The position numbers and the translations under genes were made by a program. Below, one piece after another: positions 23,701-37,510 of a stretch of 64,000 nucleotides of DNA; positions within the stretch are counted from its first letter, which is position 1; each line of letters opens with the position of its first letter. The notes beneath the pieces were generated by a model, which was not told where the DNA came from, searched no databases, and worked only from the letters and a program-made list of their open reading frames with translations. Origin of the DNA: Sepioteuthis lessoniana (lineage: Eukaryota; Mollusca; Cephalopoda; Myopsida; Loliginidae); assembly GCA_963585895.1 (NCBI GenBank), contig OY757904.1, forward strand, positions 163,913,213 through 163,977,212. Direction: 5' to 3'.

Positions 23701-25025
23701 TATGTTCAATACTTCTAAGGAATTTAGAGAATGACGAATAAGACTAGTACGTGACCTATACATTCTGGCAAAATTTGAGTACTTTTTATCATGAAGAAGT
23801 TGATGTTAATTTGTAACATATGTAAACAAAAACAATAGCTGTTAAACGTACTGGTTAAATTGATCAAAGTTTGAAAAGCTATGAATGTAGTAGTGAAAGA
23901 AGTAGAACCTGCCAAAATATATTACCAACCTTTCCATTATCATCCTAATCTAAAACTATTTGCTGATGGAAGCCAATATAACAATTTTCTTTATTCTCTT
24001 TTTGATGAGATTCCTAGCACAGATTAAAGTAAAGAACTCTGTAAATGTTCATGAAGTTTTCTTCATTTTTTCCTCTCGAGAAATAAGCAATTTTAGTGTC
24101 TGTTGAAATTTATATAAGAAAAGATGACTTTTCATTTTGACTTGAAAGTTAATTTTTTTTATAGCACATGTTGACCAGATTTCGTAAAAATATGTCATCA
24201 AGTATTTCAAAGGGTCAGGGGTTGTTGTAAACCTATCATTCAACTCGTAGCGGTTTTATCTTATTTCAAAACCCAATTTGCTGAGATTCTATTGTCACTC
24301 TTGCTAACTTGATGAATTGTCCATATTCCAACTTCAGTTCAAAATATTAATGAAAGGAACATTAACGCAGTAAATAAATTAGATAAATATAAAACCCATT
24401 CAAAAGGCGGAATTTGAAGCTAGTTACACCAAATTGGGTCTTAAGACGACTTACAAGTTTATTAACGTCGTTGAAAGGTTAGGGTTTTTACTTTTATTCT
24501 CTCTGGTAACAATTGCTCGTATTACAACGATTTGTTTAAAGTCCAGAAAAAAGTCATGAATGAAAGATCATAACTTTGGTTTCTGACCAGGAAATGTTCA
24601 TCTATATGTCTACTTTATGCAGTTAAACAAGAAGGTAGAGATTTGGTTCTGGAAAGTTGACTGACACCCAGTAAGGGTCTATTTTAGCATTATACTTACA
24701 TGATGAATTGAACCGTTTGCCAGATTTTTTTTTTAATTTCAAAAACTAATATATTAAAGACGTACTTCGAGATCCCATTAGTAACCACAAGAAAATGGTG
24801 ACCATCGATCTCTAGCCATCCTCGGGTTTAGCAATGACGGACAAAAGAACGACAAAAAAGATACTTGAAGAATCATTGAAAAATCTAATAATTCTTTTCA
24901 TTTACTTGCTTACTTGCTATATACTTAAATCCCGCACAAAAAATTTACATTCAAATTATTATCATTTCCTTTCTCGTAGATTTGATGTGTCAATTAATAC
25001 AATAATTCTTTACTATTTCACATTC

Positions 25026-25027
<2 letters not shown>
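20720..25027. other. AT-rich intergenic DNA, no gene seen
   Basis: More than 4 kb without a supported feature. Short frames (20805-21017, 22039-22254, 24049-24243 and others) show no family pattern, even amino-acid use or splice context that I would trust. Confidence 0.5.
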
Positions 25028-25088
<61 letters not shown>

Positions 25089-25096
25089 CAACAACA
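25028..25096. repeat. (AAT)n(AAC)n microsatellite
   Basis: About 19 AAT units passing into four AAC units. AAT/TTA tracts are also where the LINE family in this window ends, so it may be an unoccupied potential target or a leftover tail. Confidence 0.95.
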
Positions 25097-27384
<2,288 letters not shown>

Positions 27385-28050
27385 TTAAGTCAAAGAAGAC
27401 AAAGGCGAGAGAGGATGTACAAAAGAGCTAATCTTTATTAGACAAGAAATAAAAAGAAAAGCGTTTGAGTAAAATTTCTGTTTATTATGAAAGCATAGAC
27501 TCGACTGTCGTATAGTTTTTGACGTCAGTGAGACTGGATGATACTTAAACAGGTTTCTGGTGCAGTTATGTAACCAAGAAGTCAACAGATGGCCAGTGTG
27601 TTAGACGAGTCGGGTTGCTGAGCGAAGCTAGTCCTCGTTTCGGTAGTTGATCGGAAGCTGATCCGGGGTTAGGTCGGTGTTAGCTGCAAGTCAGCTGATC
27701 AAATCGGCCTGGGCTGCATTACCTTCGTCTTGCTGGTAGTCGGCCTAAGAAGACGGCTTGGGAAAGCGGCCCAGACTGCGTCGGCTGGTAAACTGCTAGT
27801 TGATCATAGTTGTCGTCAGCCCCCGGGCGGATGTTGACTTGCCCTGAAAAGGGCAGTCGCTCTAGAAGTGGTCAGGTGGGAGCAGCTGGAAGTTGGAAGG
27901 AGCAGCTAGGAAGAGGTAAGAACTACTGGAACTGTGCCACACTTTGGTCCGCTTTACTCGAGCCAGGGAGGGCCTTAATGCGAGTTTAGTTTTTTTGCTG
28001 CTTATTTATAGAGAGACAGTGATACTACAACGCAAAGTTTTGCTAGATTT
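27385..28050 (-). repeat. LTR-like fossil island
   Basis: A GC-rich island in AT-rich DNA. On the minus strand it has a TATA-like CTATAAATAAGC near 28000-28011. GC-rich leader-like DNA follows, then two AATAAA signals near 27480 and 27440 and a CT-rich run. This is the same order of signals as in the segment at 18557-20308. I could not define ends or a TSD, so family and completeness are unknown. Confidence 0.35.
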
Positions 28051-28694
28051 CTGGTTTTGAAAAAATAGTAAACAAAAATATGGGAGTTGCTTTAGGCTAT
28101 TACAAACAATAATGATTTGTCAATATTCAAATAATTGTCTTTATAAAGAAAGTTACGAATTAGTTTTCGTTTTTATATTGTGTTAATGAAGAAAATGCTT
28201 AACACATAATCATAAGTTATGTTTTAAACTATCCACGGAATTTGTAGAAAGTTATTTCTTTTAATATGTGTAGTCTAAATTTTCTTTTGTTTTACTTTAT
28301 TGACCATTCTAATATCATTAATCCAAAAAAGTAGTAAAATTAGGGCGCGAAAGAGTTTTTCAGAGAGATGATTTTTAATATCACTAAGGCATATAAGAAT
28401 AATTTTGAATTATTTTTGAAGCACGACGCCAGAAAAGGTTATCTAGATTTATGTAAAATAAACGTCATAAACTTTGCCGTACATTCATAGAAATGAAGAT
28501 GTATAAGAGTGTATCAAAAGTATTTTAGCTTCCACCTATATCCACTGAAAAGATTATTTCATGTGAACATCTTAGGTCAATTAATGATTCAACTGTTTTA
28601 TTAATATTAATATGTATATTAGGTTGTAACAAAAATATTTTGCTTTTTACATAATTCAAAAGGTTATTTTATCTAAAGACTATTTATGACAACT
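28051..28694. other. AT-rich intergenic DNA, no gene seen
   Basis: Nothing recognised. Confidence 0.5.
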
Positions 28695-29920
28695 ATTATG
28701 ATTATGATTATTATTCCTGGTGAGTTTGTTGTTATGGTTGTTGTTGTTCTACTCCAGCTGGTGGTCTTCCACTGGAGTTTGAGTTTGAGTGACAGCAAGT
28801 CTCATCTGGTCTCAGAATCCTGGCCGATTTTAATAATACTATAGCCTGGATGGTCTCTGCTCGTTAACTTATTTTCAAGTCCTCCAGTCTCTGTACCAAT
28901 CCTTTGATGACTGTACCGAGTGCACAAATTACAAATGATATCACCGTCACTTTTATGTTCCATAGTTTATTCAGTTCTCTAGCAATGTCCAGATACTTAT
29001 CTCTCTTTTCGCTTTCTTTCAGTTTTAGCCTGTGGTGAACCGGAACAGCAAAGTTCACTATTCAGCAGATTCTCTTTTTTGTTGACTATCACTAGATTTG
29101 GTCGTCCGGCCGAGATTAAGTGATCCGTTTGTATCTCAAAATCCCAGAGAGGGTTGTGCGTTTCATTTTCCAGGACAGATTCTGGGTTGTGCATATACCA
29201 TTTGTTCGTATGGTCAAATTTAAACTTCCTGCATAATTCCCAGTGGATCAGCTTCCTCACCCAGTTGTGTCTAGTCTAATACTCTTTTTGCACTAGCTTA
29301 TTGCGTTCGCTTATTATGTGATTGATCATTTTGTGTCTATCACCACATTAACTACATCTGCTATTTTGTTGCGTCTTATCTCTTCTAGCTTGGAAATAAT
29401 TGGTCCTTACGGAGTTGTTTTGTGCTGCTATCACAAGAGATTCAGTTTCCTTTATAAGGTTTCCCTTTCTTAGTCATGTCCAAATCTTCTTGTGTGAGAT
29501 TTCGCTTGTTTGTCTTGAAATGTCCATACCGTTGTTTTTCTTTCAATTTTTGTTTTCTAGTTATTTTTGTTCTGTTAATGCTTGTGTTGTCTGAATTGTT
29601 TCGGCTCGCTATAATCAGTCTTCCTCTGCAGTTTTTTAAATGTATTCTTTGAGTCGTTGTATAGATGCCATGACGCTTTTTTTCAATGCTGGCAAGTCTT
29701 CTCTGGGATGAAAGGACTTATGCATTATCATGAATTTTCTTGTTCTCTGGTCTATTTGTTTGAGTTCTTCCTTCGTCTACTTTAAGAATGGCTCCGAGTA
29801 TCTTACAAGGAGGACAGCCTAAGTGCTTATCCCTCAGCTATATAAGTTTGGTTTCGAGTAGTTTTCTCGTTCTCTGAGGATATTCTTTTTTAATTTTTTA
29901 TTTCATCTCCACTTATTTGA
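28695..29920 (-). mobile_element. RLE-type LINE, copy D, 5'-truncated
   Basis: It begins with an ATT-like tail (28697-28716) and a 3' UTR. The minus strand then encodes LWNIKVTVISFVICALGTVIKG and FAVPVHHRLKLKESEKRDKY. The endonuclease region follows, where the usual RRPD is GRPN (near 29100), with KWYMHNPES (29190-29220) and HWELCRKFKFDH. Above it come the Cys knuckle (decayed, 29330-29360) and the DDVDRLY-side region. It stops near 29920 at the end of a part equivalent to the region after the reverse transcriptase. The PD to PN change removes a catalytic residue of the endonuclease, and several frames are needed to read it, so it is dead. Confidence 0.8.
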
Positions 29921-29924
29921 TTAT

Positions 29925-31200
29925 TATGATAATTATTATTATTTTACTCTATATGAGTTTTTCCTACCAGCTTTAACTGGTGGTTTTTACTGGAGTGTGA
30001 GTGACTTCAAGTCTCCTCAGGTCTCCGGGACTCATCTAAATATTTCTGCTCCCGGCCCTCCCTTGGTTCTTTGTAATTCGTAATTCATATTAATCAAACA
30101 TTCAGCGTTTTTGTTGTATTCTTGTCTCTTTTTCCACATTTTGTTCAAGTTGCATTCTGATGTTCAATTTTCTTCCTACTTTCCTCGTAGTTAAACAAAA
30201 AAAAAAAGAAAAAAAAAGAAAAAAAAAGGAGTAAATTCGTAGAATCTACTTTCATTATTCTGTAAAGTCCTATTTTGTTTGAATTTTCTCCGACCTTTTG
30301 TTGGTATTTTCAGTTTTCCTTACTTAGCCAATAAATTTTGACTAATTTTTTCCACTTAAATTGTCTCCCTTTGTTATTGTTTATCAGTTGTTTCATTACA
30401 TTGTCTTCTCATCTGTTTTGCATTCCTTAGTAGTTTTGCATCTTGGCCGAGTTTTTACCAAGTTTCATTTCTCATTCAACTTTTGCTTCTCTGTTTTTCT
30501 GGGAGTTCCACATCATCGAGATGCTTAAGTTGTTGATTAGTATCTTTGCGCCAAAATAAATTAGAATTTTTCATATCGGTGATGCCATCCGTTGATATAT
30601 GCTTTTAGCAATTAATTGCCCATTTCTATTTCTGGTTTAATTTTTTTCTAGTCTTCATTCTTTCGCAACAGCAATACATTCTCCTCTTCATTTATGATTT
30701 TCTTTATCATTTCCCCTTTGTTTCTTCTCTCTAATGATAATTTGGTTGCAGTCATAATTGTACTGGGCTACAATATGTTATGGCAATTTGTGCTTTTTCT
30801 TGTCCATTTTTAGGGGAGTTCTTTCTGAACATTTTCTTCGCAGCTGACCCGTCCACATATTTCTAGACTTTCAAGTTCCGAGAACCATCCTTTCTTTATA
30901 ATCATTCTTACTTGGTCGGCAAGTTTTCGGCGTGTCGAGTGAAACTTGTATTATTCCTCCCATGTTTTCATCATTCCTTTTCCTGTAACTTTTTTGTGTG
31001 GGCTTGTTTTTAAAATTGCACAGTAGTACAAATTTGTTTTCTTGTTTACTTCATTTCTTTTTCTGACATCCTGAAGTATCGCTATATTAACAATCAAGAG
31101 AATTATAGACGTTTTTTGTGTGTCCTTGAAAAACAAGACTCGAATGATGACAACCAGATCCTCCTTGCTGGCCATCAGTCGAGACCTGTGTTTTTTGTAT
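29925..31200 (-). mobile_element. RLE-type LINE, copy E, internally deleted
   Basis: It is joined to copy D through an ATT tract (29927-29945). A short 3' UTR (29950-30070: GCTTTAACTGGTGG, TCAAGTCTCCTCAGGTCTCC) is followed by DNA whose minus strand reads LADQVRMIIKKGWFSELES and LEICGRVS (about 30840-30935), KLSLERRNKGEMIKKIINEEE (about 30670-30750) and the frame at 30951-31175. I take these as the N-terminal part of the same ORF, which would make E a copy with the reverse transcriptase and endonuclease deleted. That assignment is inference from position, strand and character. Confidence 0.5.
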
Positions 31201-31779
31201 AATCTATAATATTCTCATGGGTAGTATAGTGGCTATACAACACCCAAGAGTTTTTTTAAATCATTTTTTGCCCCTGTCACAAGAGTCAAATGGTCTTTTT
31301 AGTGGAGAACCCCTTCGGCATATACCAGTGCTAAATAATGTGTGGAGGATATCAATGGGATGTAAAATAGGAAGGTTATGGTGTGTGCTGATTTTATACA
31401 GGAGTTAAGATAGCTTTCAGTATTTTAGCAATTAAGACAAACTTCTCTCACATATAATAGACCAATATAAAGTTTTAACTTAAAATACATTCCATCCTTT
31501 TCTGTCTTGTCATTTCAGTTATTACTGAAACTCTTAACTGGATTTTCCCATATCATTCTTTTGAAATTAATTCATATTACTGCTACGTTAAATAAAATTA
31601 ATTCAAATATTCATTGGATTTTGCAAAAATTTAAAAACTGTTCAGTTTTAGCATAGCTGCTGCTTGTCGAATTCCATTGCTGTTTGAAGAATTTAAGGTC
31701 TTCTTTATTATGTCAACTCTTTGTCTTTCATTTTTTTAGATTGTGTAATAGGGGATGAAGTGATGAATGTATTATTTTA
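31201..31779. other. AT-rich spacer, no gene seen
   Basis: Nothing recognised between LINE copies E and F. Confidence 0.5.
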
Positions 31780-32295
31780 CTCTTTGCTCATTCACACTAG
31801 TTTTAACTTGTGGTTTTCCATTGGAGTCTGAGTGAATGCAAGACTCTACTAAGTATTCGGGCTGATTTTAACAATACCGTGGCCTGGATAGTCTCGAGTC
31901 TTCTGATTTCTAGTTCCCCCGATCTCATTTCCAGGCCTTTAGGGACTGTTCCGAGAGCACAAACTACTATTGGTATCATCGTCACCGTTTCTTAGCTTTT
32001 TCAGCTCTCTGGTGATATTTAGGTGTTCTTATATCTTTTCGCTTACTTTTATTTTCATTTTATAGACGCTGGAACGTCAAACTTCATTAGATAAATTCTT
32101 TTCTTCTTGATAATTATTACAAGTTCTAGTCTTCTAGCCGGGATTTAGTGATCCATTCATATTTCGAAGTTCCAGAGAATTTTATACATTTCATTTTATG
32201 GCCAATTGGTTTGTGCAAATACCATTTGTCAGCATGGCATAATTCTAGTTTCTTGCACAATTTCCAGTGAACCACCTTCCCCATACAGGCTTCAC
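31780..32295 (-). mobile_element. RLE-type LINE, copy F, 5'-truncated
   Basis: Its 3' UTR begins near 31800 after a short ATT stretch. The minus strand gives PIVVCALGTVPKGLEMRSGEL and EIRRLETIQATVLLKSARIL (31810-31980), then the endonuclease and part of the region between knuckle and endonuclease. Similarity ends abruptly near 32290. Broken in several frames. Confidence 0.75.
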
Positions 32296-32639
32296 ATTTG
32301 TGACCTGAAGCCAGTCTGTTTGATTAAACAAAACTTGATGAATTCCAAATAATTACAAATACTAAAAGCAACCTAAGTCACGTGTGTAAGACTTAGCAAA
32401 AAACCTATTAAATTACAATTTTGAATTATATTAATAATCTTTCTGCAGCAAAGGAATCCGTGGAAGAAAAGACGAAGTAAATATTCATTGCAGCTATTTT
32501 TAGAATAAATTTAGTTTTCTTTGAGAAAGTACTGAAACGTTGTGAAACAAACTTATTTTTGACAAAGATTGTTGGAAATATGCTGAATAAATAAATAAGA
32601 AGTTACGATCTCATTCGTCAACTATAAAATGCTATACCA

Positions 32640-32795
32640 CTGTTTACGTATTAACTTTTTGACTACTTGTATTTATCAAACTTAGTCTGACATAAAGTCA
32701 TAAGTATAGGTCACCCAGTAAGGATCAAACTTAGAACTGCAATAGTATTATTCATGCACAGGAAGTTGACATTATTTAGACCATGATCATTTTTA
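32640..32795 (-). mobile_element. Possible tRNA-type SINE fragment
   Basis: The minus strand contains AGTTTGATCCTTACTGGGTGACC, a plausible B box and acceptor-stem end. A tail with TATGACTTTATGTCAGAC follows. The A-box side is not convincing and no second copy was found in the window. Confidence 0.3.
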
Positions 32796-32939
32796 TTTCA
32801 TTTGTTTCATAATAAGAATATTTTATCAGGTGATTGTAAGAATTTTTTAATTCGGTATGTACATTCATTTAAACTTTAGGGAACGAATAAATAAATAAGA
32901 AAAATTTAAATTCAATTAAAAAAAAAGAAAACTATTAAA

Positions 32940-33470
32940 TTTGCAGAAACTCCCAGAGGTCCCTGACAGGAACAAGGGATGACGCATGCGTAAAGAAAAA
33001 AGCAACCTCCTGACAAAGGGGAACAGGCTCATTCTCTTTCCGGTAGTGACCGGTGATTTGACGACATCATTGCTGTCTGGTGTCTGGGCGCCACGCATAG
33101 GTCTTTGGACGTGGCGTTGATTAGTCCCTTTCACTCAGCAGCAACCCTTTCTCGGTTAACAGTATGCCGGAATATAAAAGCCTAGGAAATGGAAATACAA
33201 ATCAAAACAACTGGAGTTTGACAAACTTCCAAAAGAAACTAACCCTTATGGAAGCTTTAAATACCAAATGAGGACAAGCACATGCAAGAAATTGATCAAC
33301 GTATTTTAGACACCTTAACTGGGGGATTCAACCATTTCAATTGTATTCAGGGAAAACTCCCACACCCATGGAATGGTTGTTGAACCCAGGAAATAAAGGA
33401 AAATATAAAAGAAACGTCTTCGTCTCCTGTCTGTTACTGTCTTCTTTTGTATAATTCTTTTTGGGCCTTT
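32940..33470 (+). repeat. LTR-like fossil segment
   Basis: A GC-richer segment with a TATA-like GAATATAAAAGCC near 33172 and an AATAAA at about 33392. A CT-rich stretch (CGTCTCCTGTCTGTTACTG) comes after it. This is the same signal order as in the other islands of this kind here. Ends and TSD not determined; family unknown. Confidence 0.35.
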
Positions 33471-35526
33471 CTTGTTCAAGGAGTTACATCAACTAGCCAA
33501 CATGGGGTAAAATAAAATAACCTACTAATAGAGTCAGATATCAAACGGCAACACAGCTTTGCCCTTTGCCCTTGAACTTCAGTCAACACCCCACAAAACC
33601 AACAAATATTTATGGCCAGATGATTCAGAGAAAATCCTTGTTTTCCGACATAATCATTTATTAACAAAATTTAAATCATAATCAAACAATGCAATGCCAT
33701 TGAGTTCTAAAAGGAGGCTCGAGAATCTTCACAGGTCTTTGAAATGTATTATATCTATCCCCCCCCCCAAAAAAAAAACAACAACAATTTCTTAAAGCAC
33801 AAAGAATATCAATTGATAAGTTTAAAGTTAAAAATCATTCTTTTACGGTAAAATAAGAATTTATTTTAGCCAAATGTAGTAAAGCGGATGATTTTTAGAT
33901 CGTTGCAAATGTTATCGTCTGGATTGCATTGCCGTAATTTCATTACTTAGAACAAGTTTGTTATCTTTTAAGTCAAAATTTGATATTATATACGAGTTTG
34001 AACGCCATTTTGTCGTTTATCAGGGACTGCTGATTAATGTGTTGGACTATGAGACCCAAAACAAACATTCGTCCGATTGTCAGGTGGCTGAAGAGAAACG
34101 AATGAAACCAGCAACATTCTTGAATATTGGCTCTTTTGTTATTTATTTTCATTTGCTTAAAGGAAAGAAATAAAAATCTGGAGTTTTTTTATCACTTGTG
34201 GTCACAGCAGAGAGTCTAAAGTTGTTATTTTCCTTCCTTTTTTTTAGTTGGGGAATCGGATGTACTTTTTCTTGCAGGTTTGCTTCGTCCTGTATTATCT
34301 TAGTTTTTTTTTTATTTGGCGCGTTCTCTTCTACTTTGGCTGACCTTGAAGGACTGGCCACTCTTCGACAGAACATTCTTCTCGAATGACCCCCTTCGAC
34401 AACGCGCTTGATAAAATATTAAGTTAGCTTATTTACATCTCGTTTGATCGAACACGTGGAACAGCGTTTGCATAATGTCTGAACTGAGAGTTTTGAAATT
34501 CCCCAAACACAAACTCTATCACCACCTGACATGCAAGACTACTATATCAAATAAACAAAACTAGCCGATTAACACAAAAAGAGGGCCACTTATAGACAAA
34601 AAAGTAGTCTTCACAGTATCCATAAATGAAACTCGCCGGACTCGACTCCATAAACAGATTTTTCAGCCATCGGATGACCACGGTATCCTGATAAAAGAAA
34701 ACTAATTAACAACGTAAGTCCCTAAATTGTTACCCGCAGACATCTGGCTCTGATATAATCAGTATTACGACATTGATTGCTATACTTGCTTAAATTTTGT
34801 GTCGCTATTTTAGAAAGCCACTCATTTAAATTGTTTCGAAGAAATATATTTAATCATGGAAAGAAAGATTATGAGAGGGGATAAAATAAGGATTAGAATC
34901 CCCTTGATCCATCCATCGTGAGACTCTCCTTTGTCTTGATTATACATGCATATGTATATATGTACATATAGAGGCCAACAACACCAGCCTAAAAGACGAA
35001 AAAGAATGAAGAGATTAAATAATTTGTGCGCTTGGTGCTAAGGAGATATCTCGTCTAGTCCCCACTCTCCAAGGACCAATATTAGTATTCATATATCCGT
35101 GATATACTAATACTGAACACAACAGAAGACAAGATAAATGCATTTGTATATGCAAGAACAGTTAAACCTTTTATATACCAAGAGTATTAAGAAGAAAGAA
35201 GACACAAACGTGTCGTAGATGTTAATAATTCAGATCTAAAAACATAAGTCATCTTTATGCAATGAGAAATTCTCTTTTTAGTGATTTTTGTCTTTTTAGA
35301 ATTTGTAAGAGAAACTTAAAATTGATTCCGCAAAGCTGTTCTACAGTCTCGGTTTATTACAATGATCCATCGATTATAAAATGACAATAATTTTTTGTAT
35401 AATTACAGACTTAGCTCATCGCATTCAAAAACACGAGTAGATTTAACTGCTTCCATTCATGTGTGAAACAAATGATTGAACTCATTTTTTTATGAATTCA
35501 CTCTGGGAATTTCAGTTTCAATGATC
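33471..35526. other. AT-rich intergenic DNA, no gene seen
   Basis: Frames at 33958-34173 and 34149-34376 overlap on opposite strands and show no family pattern. A C-run followed by A-run lies at 33761-33779. Confidence 0.5.
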
Positions 35527-36124
35527 TATTATTATCATTATTATTATTATTATTATTATTTCTCGCGAGTTTTTCCCACTACCGTTAACTGATGGTCTTT
35601 CACTGAAGTCTGAGTGATATCAAGTCTCCTCAAGTCTGCCAGACTCTTCTCAACATTCAGGCCGTTCTTAACAAAGCTGTAGTTTGGGTGGTTTCTATTC
35701 ATCCTCTGATTTCCAACTCTTCAAGCCTCCTCGCCAAATCTTAGGGAATTGTTCTGAGCACATTAATTACGATTACTATCACCGTCACCTTCGTATTCAA
35801 GAGATTTTTTAGTTCTCTCTTTTCGTTTTCTTTGATTTTTACTCTGTGGTCCGTCGGGACAGCAAATTCCACTATTCGGAGGTTCTCTTTTTTCTTTTTT
35901 TGTTAACTATCACTAGGTCTGGTCTTCTGGTCGGGATTAGATGACCTGGTCTGAAAATCCCAGAGAATTTTGTGTCTTATTCTCCAGGACGGATTCTGGT
36001 TTGTGCATATGTTGGATAGAAGAGAAAGGCAACATCGCTCATGTATAAGAATATAATCTGCTTCTTTTCTTTTCCATTTTGAAACCCAAAATGTATATAT
36101 GGGTAGAGTGAGTGAGTGAGTGAG

Positions 36125-36199
<75 letters not shown>

Positions 36200-36612
36200 A
36201 AACCCACAGGGGCGACGGTGTGATTTTTTTATGAAACCTTTTTGCCTTTCTGATTCATTTTGCCTGGGTCGAAATTTTCCCTGATATATATAATTTTCCG
36301 TACACCCGCGCAATCTTCGTAGTTACACCTCCCACCTATATGCTACACGTGAACACGCCTCCTAGCGTGCTACCCACGCAATTTACGTGGCATTTCCGCC
36401 GGTCTCCGCTGGGGCAATTGCGTCCAGTTTACTTTCGCAAACAGGTGCATTTCCTGTTATGTCACCCACGCAATTCATGCAGCATGTCAAAGAGATCTCC
36501 AAGTCAATATTCAACACATATATCATTTATTCGTATAGTCAAATTTCGATTTCTTGCACAATTCCTTGTGGATCACCTTTCCCAGCAAGCCGTATCTAGT
36601 CTAGTACTCTTT
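35527..36612 (-). mobile_element. RLE-type LINE, copy G, split by a ~505-bp insertion
   Basis: ATT tail at 35527-35561, then 3' UTR. The minus strand reads the ALGT-side region, and HLIPTRRPDLVIVN near 35915-35955, which keeps the endonuclease RRPD motif. At about 36010 the LINE sequence (GGTTTGTGCATAT) is interrupted, and it resumes at about 36516 (CATTTATTCGTATAGTCAAAT), so the interval is an insertion. The LINE ends near 36612, where copy H1 begins without an ATT tract. Confidence 0.78.
36010..36516. repeat. Insert inside LINE copy G, carrying (GAGT)n(GA)n
   Basis: Its edges are set by the break in LINE copy G. It holds GAGT repeats (36105-36126), a long GA run (36127-36195), then a GC-richer part. 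There, CTACCCACGCAATTTACG (about 36369-36386) and TCACCCACGCAATTCATG (about 36461-36478) repeat a CACCCACGCAATT-type motif. Class unknown. The flanks share CATAT, too short to prove a TSD. Confidence 0.6.
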
Positions 36613-36998
36613 TTGTACGAGTTGACTAGCAAGTTTTTCACATCAGCGTTAGCTGGTGGTCTCTCACTGTAGTCTGAGTGACAGTAAGTCATCTCAGATC
36701 TCCAGGACTCTTCTCAGTATTCTGGCCAATCTCAATAATGCTGTAGTTTTAATCAGTAGACGAATCGAGATGATTTAATCAGTTTTAATCAGTAGACGAA
36801 TCGAGATGATTCGTCTACTGATTTCTAATTCTCGTCTTTCTTCCAAACCTTTTAAGGCCATTCCAGGTGCACCAAATACAACTGGTATTACTGTCACCCT
36901 CATGTTCCATAGCTTTTTTTTTTCTCTGGAAAGTATTTATCAATCTTTTCGCCTTCTTTTATTTTCCCTTTGTGATCTGCCAGAAGGGTAAAACCCAC
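36613..36998 (-). mobile_element. RLE-type LINE, copy H1, short 3' fragment
   Basis: It begins with the 3' UTR (TTCACATCAGCGTTAGCTGG) without an ATT tail. The UTR is followed by the C-terminal coding part (minus strand, about 36850-36910 equivalent to VIPVVFGAPGMALKG) and the region up to the DHRVKxKE equivalent. It stops at about 36998, where copy H2 starts in mid-sequence. It contains a local inverted duplication at 36746-36823. Confidence 0.7.
36787..36823. repeat. Perfect 16-bp hairpin plus direct copy
   Basis: AATCAGTAGACGAATC (36787-36802), loop GAGAT, then GATTCGTCTACTGATT (36808-36823). The left arm with its loop also occurs at 36751-36775. The right arm is where the LINE consensus belongs, so the other two copies are additions. 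Confidence 0.9.
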
Positions 36999-37510
36999 TT
37001 ATCCTCATATTTCCAAGTCTTCTGGTCCCCTTACCAATACTTTTGGGATTGTTCCGAGCTCACAAATTACAAGTGGTATCACCGTCACTTTCATGTTGCA
37101 TAGATTTTTTTAGTTCTCTAGCAAGGTCTTGCTACCTCTCTCTCTTTTCATTTTCTTTTGTTTTTACTGTGGTGTACAGGTGCAGCAAAGTCCACTATTC
37201 AGCAGGTTCTCTTTTTTGGTTGACTATCACTAGATTTGATCGACTGGTCGAAATTAGTTGATCTCTTTGTATCTCAAAATCCCAGAGAATTTTGTGCGTC
37301 TCATTCTCCAGAACGGATTCTGGGTTGTGCATATACCACTTGTTCGCATGATCAAATTTAAACTTCTTGTACAATTCTCAGTCGTATCTCGTCTTATACT
37401 CTTTTTACGCTAATTTACTGCATCCACTTATGATGCTATTAATCGTTTCGTCTTTATCACCACATTACCTACATTTGCTATTTTGTTGTATCCTATCAAA
37501 TTATTATTAT
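36999..37510 (-). mobile_element. RLE-type LINE, copy H2, truncated at both ends
   Basis: It lacks the 3' UTR and starts inside the C-terminal coding part (TTTCCAAGTCTTCTGGTCCC). It continues through VTVIPLVIC-like coding and the endonuclease, where the usual RRPD reads SRSN (near 37225). KWYMHNPES (37315-37350) and the Cys-knuckle region follow, the latter to GCTATTTTGTTG near 37490. Joined to copy I by AAATTATTATTATTT. Confidence 0.72.

Noticed and set aside
23700-24900. Possible coding relic of a DNA element
   Set aside because: Scattered short frames without any ordered motif. Nothing I could tie to a family.
35903-36313. Minus-strand frame of 136 codons with a Ser-Leu run
   Set aside because: It comes from the (GA)n tract in the insert of LINE copy G. 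The ends are LINE sequence in the wrong frame.
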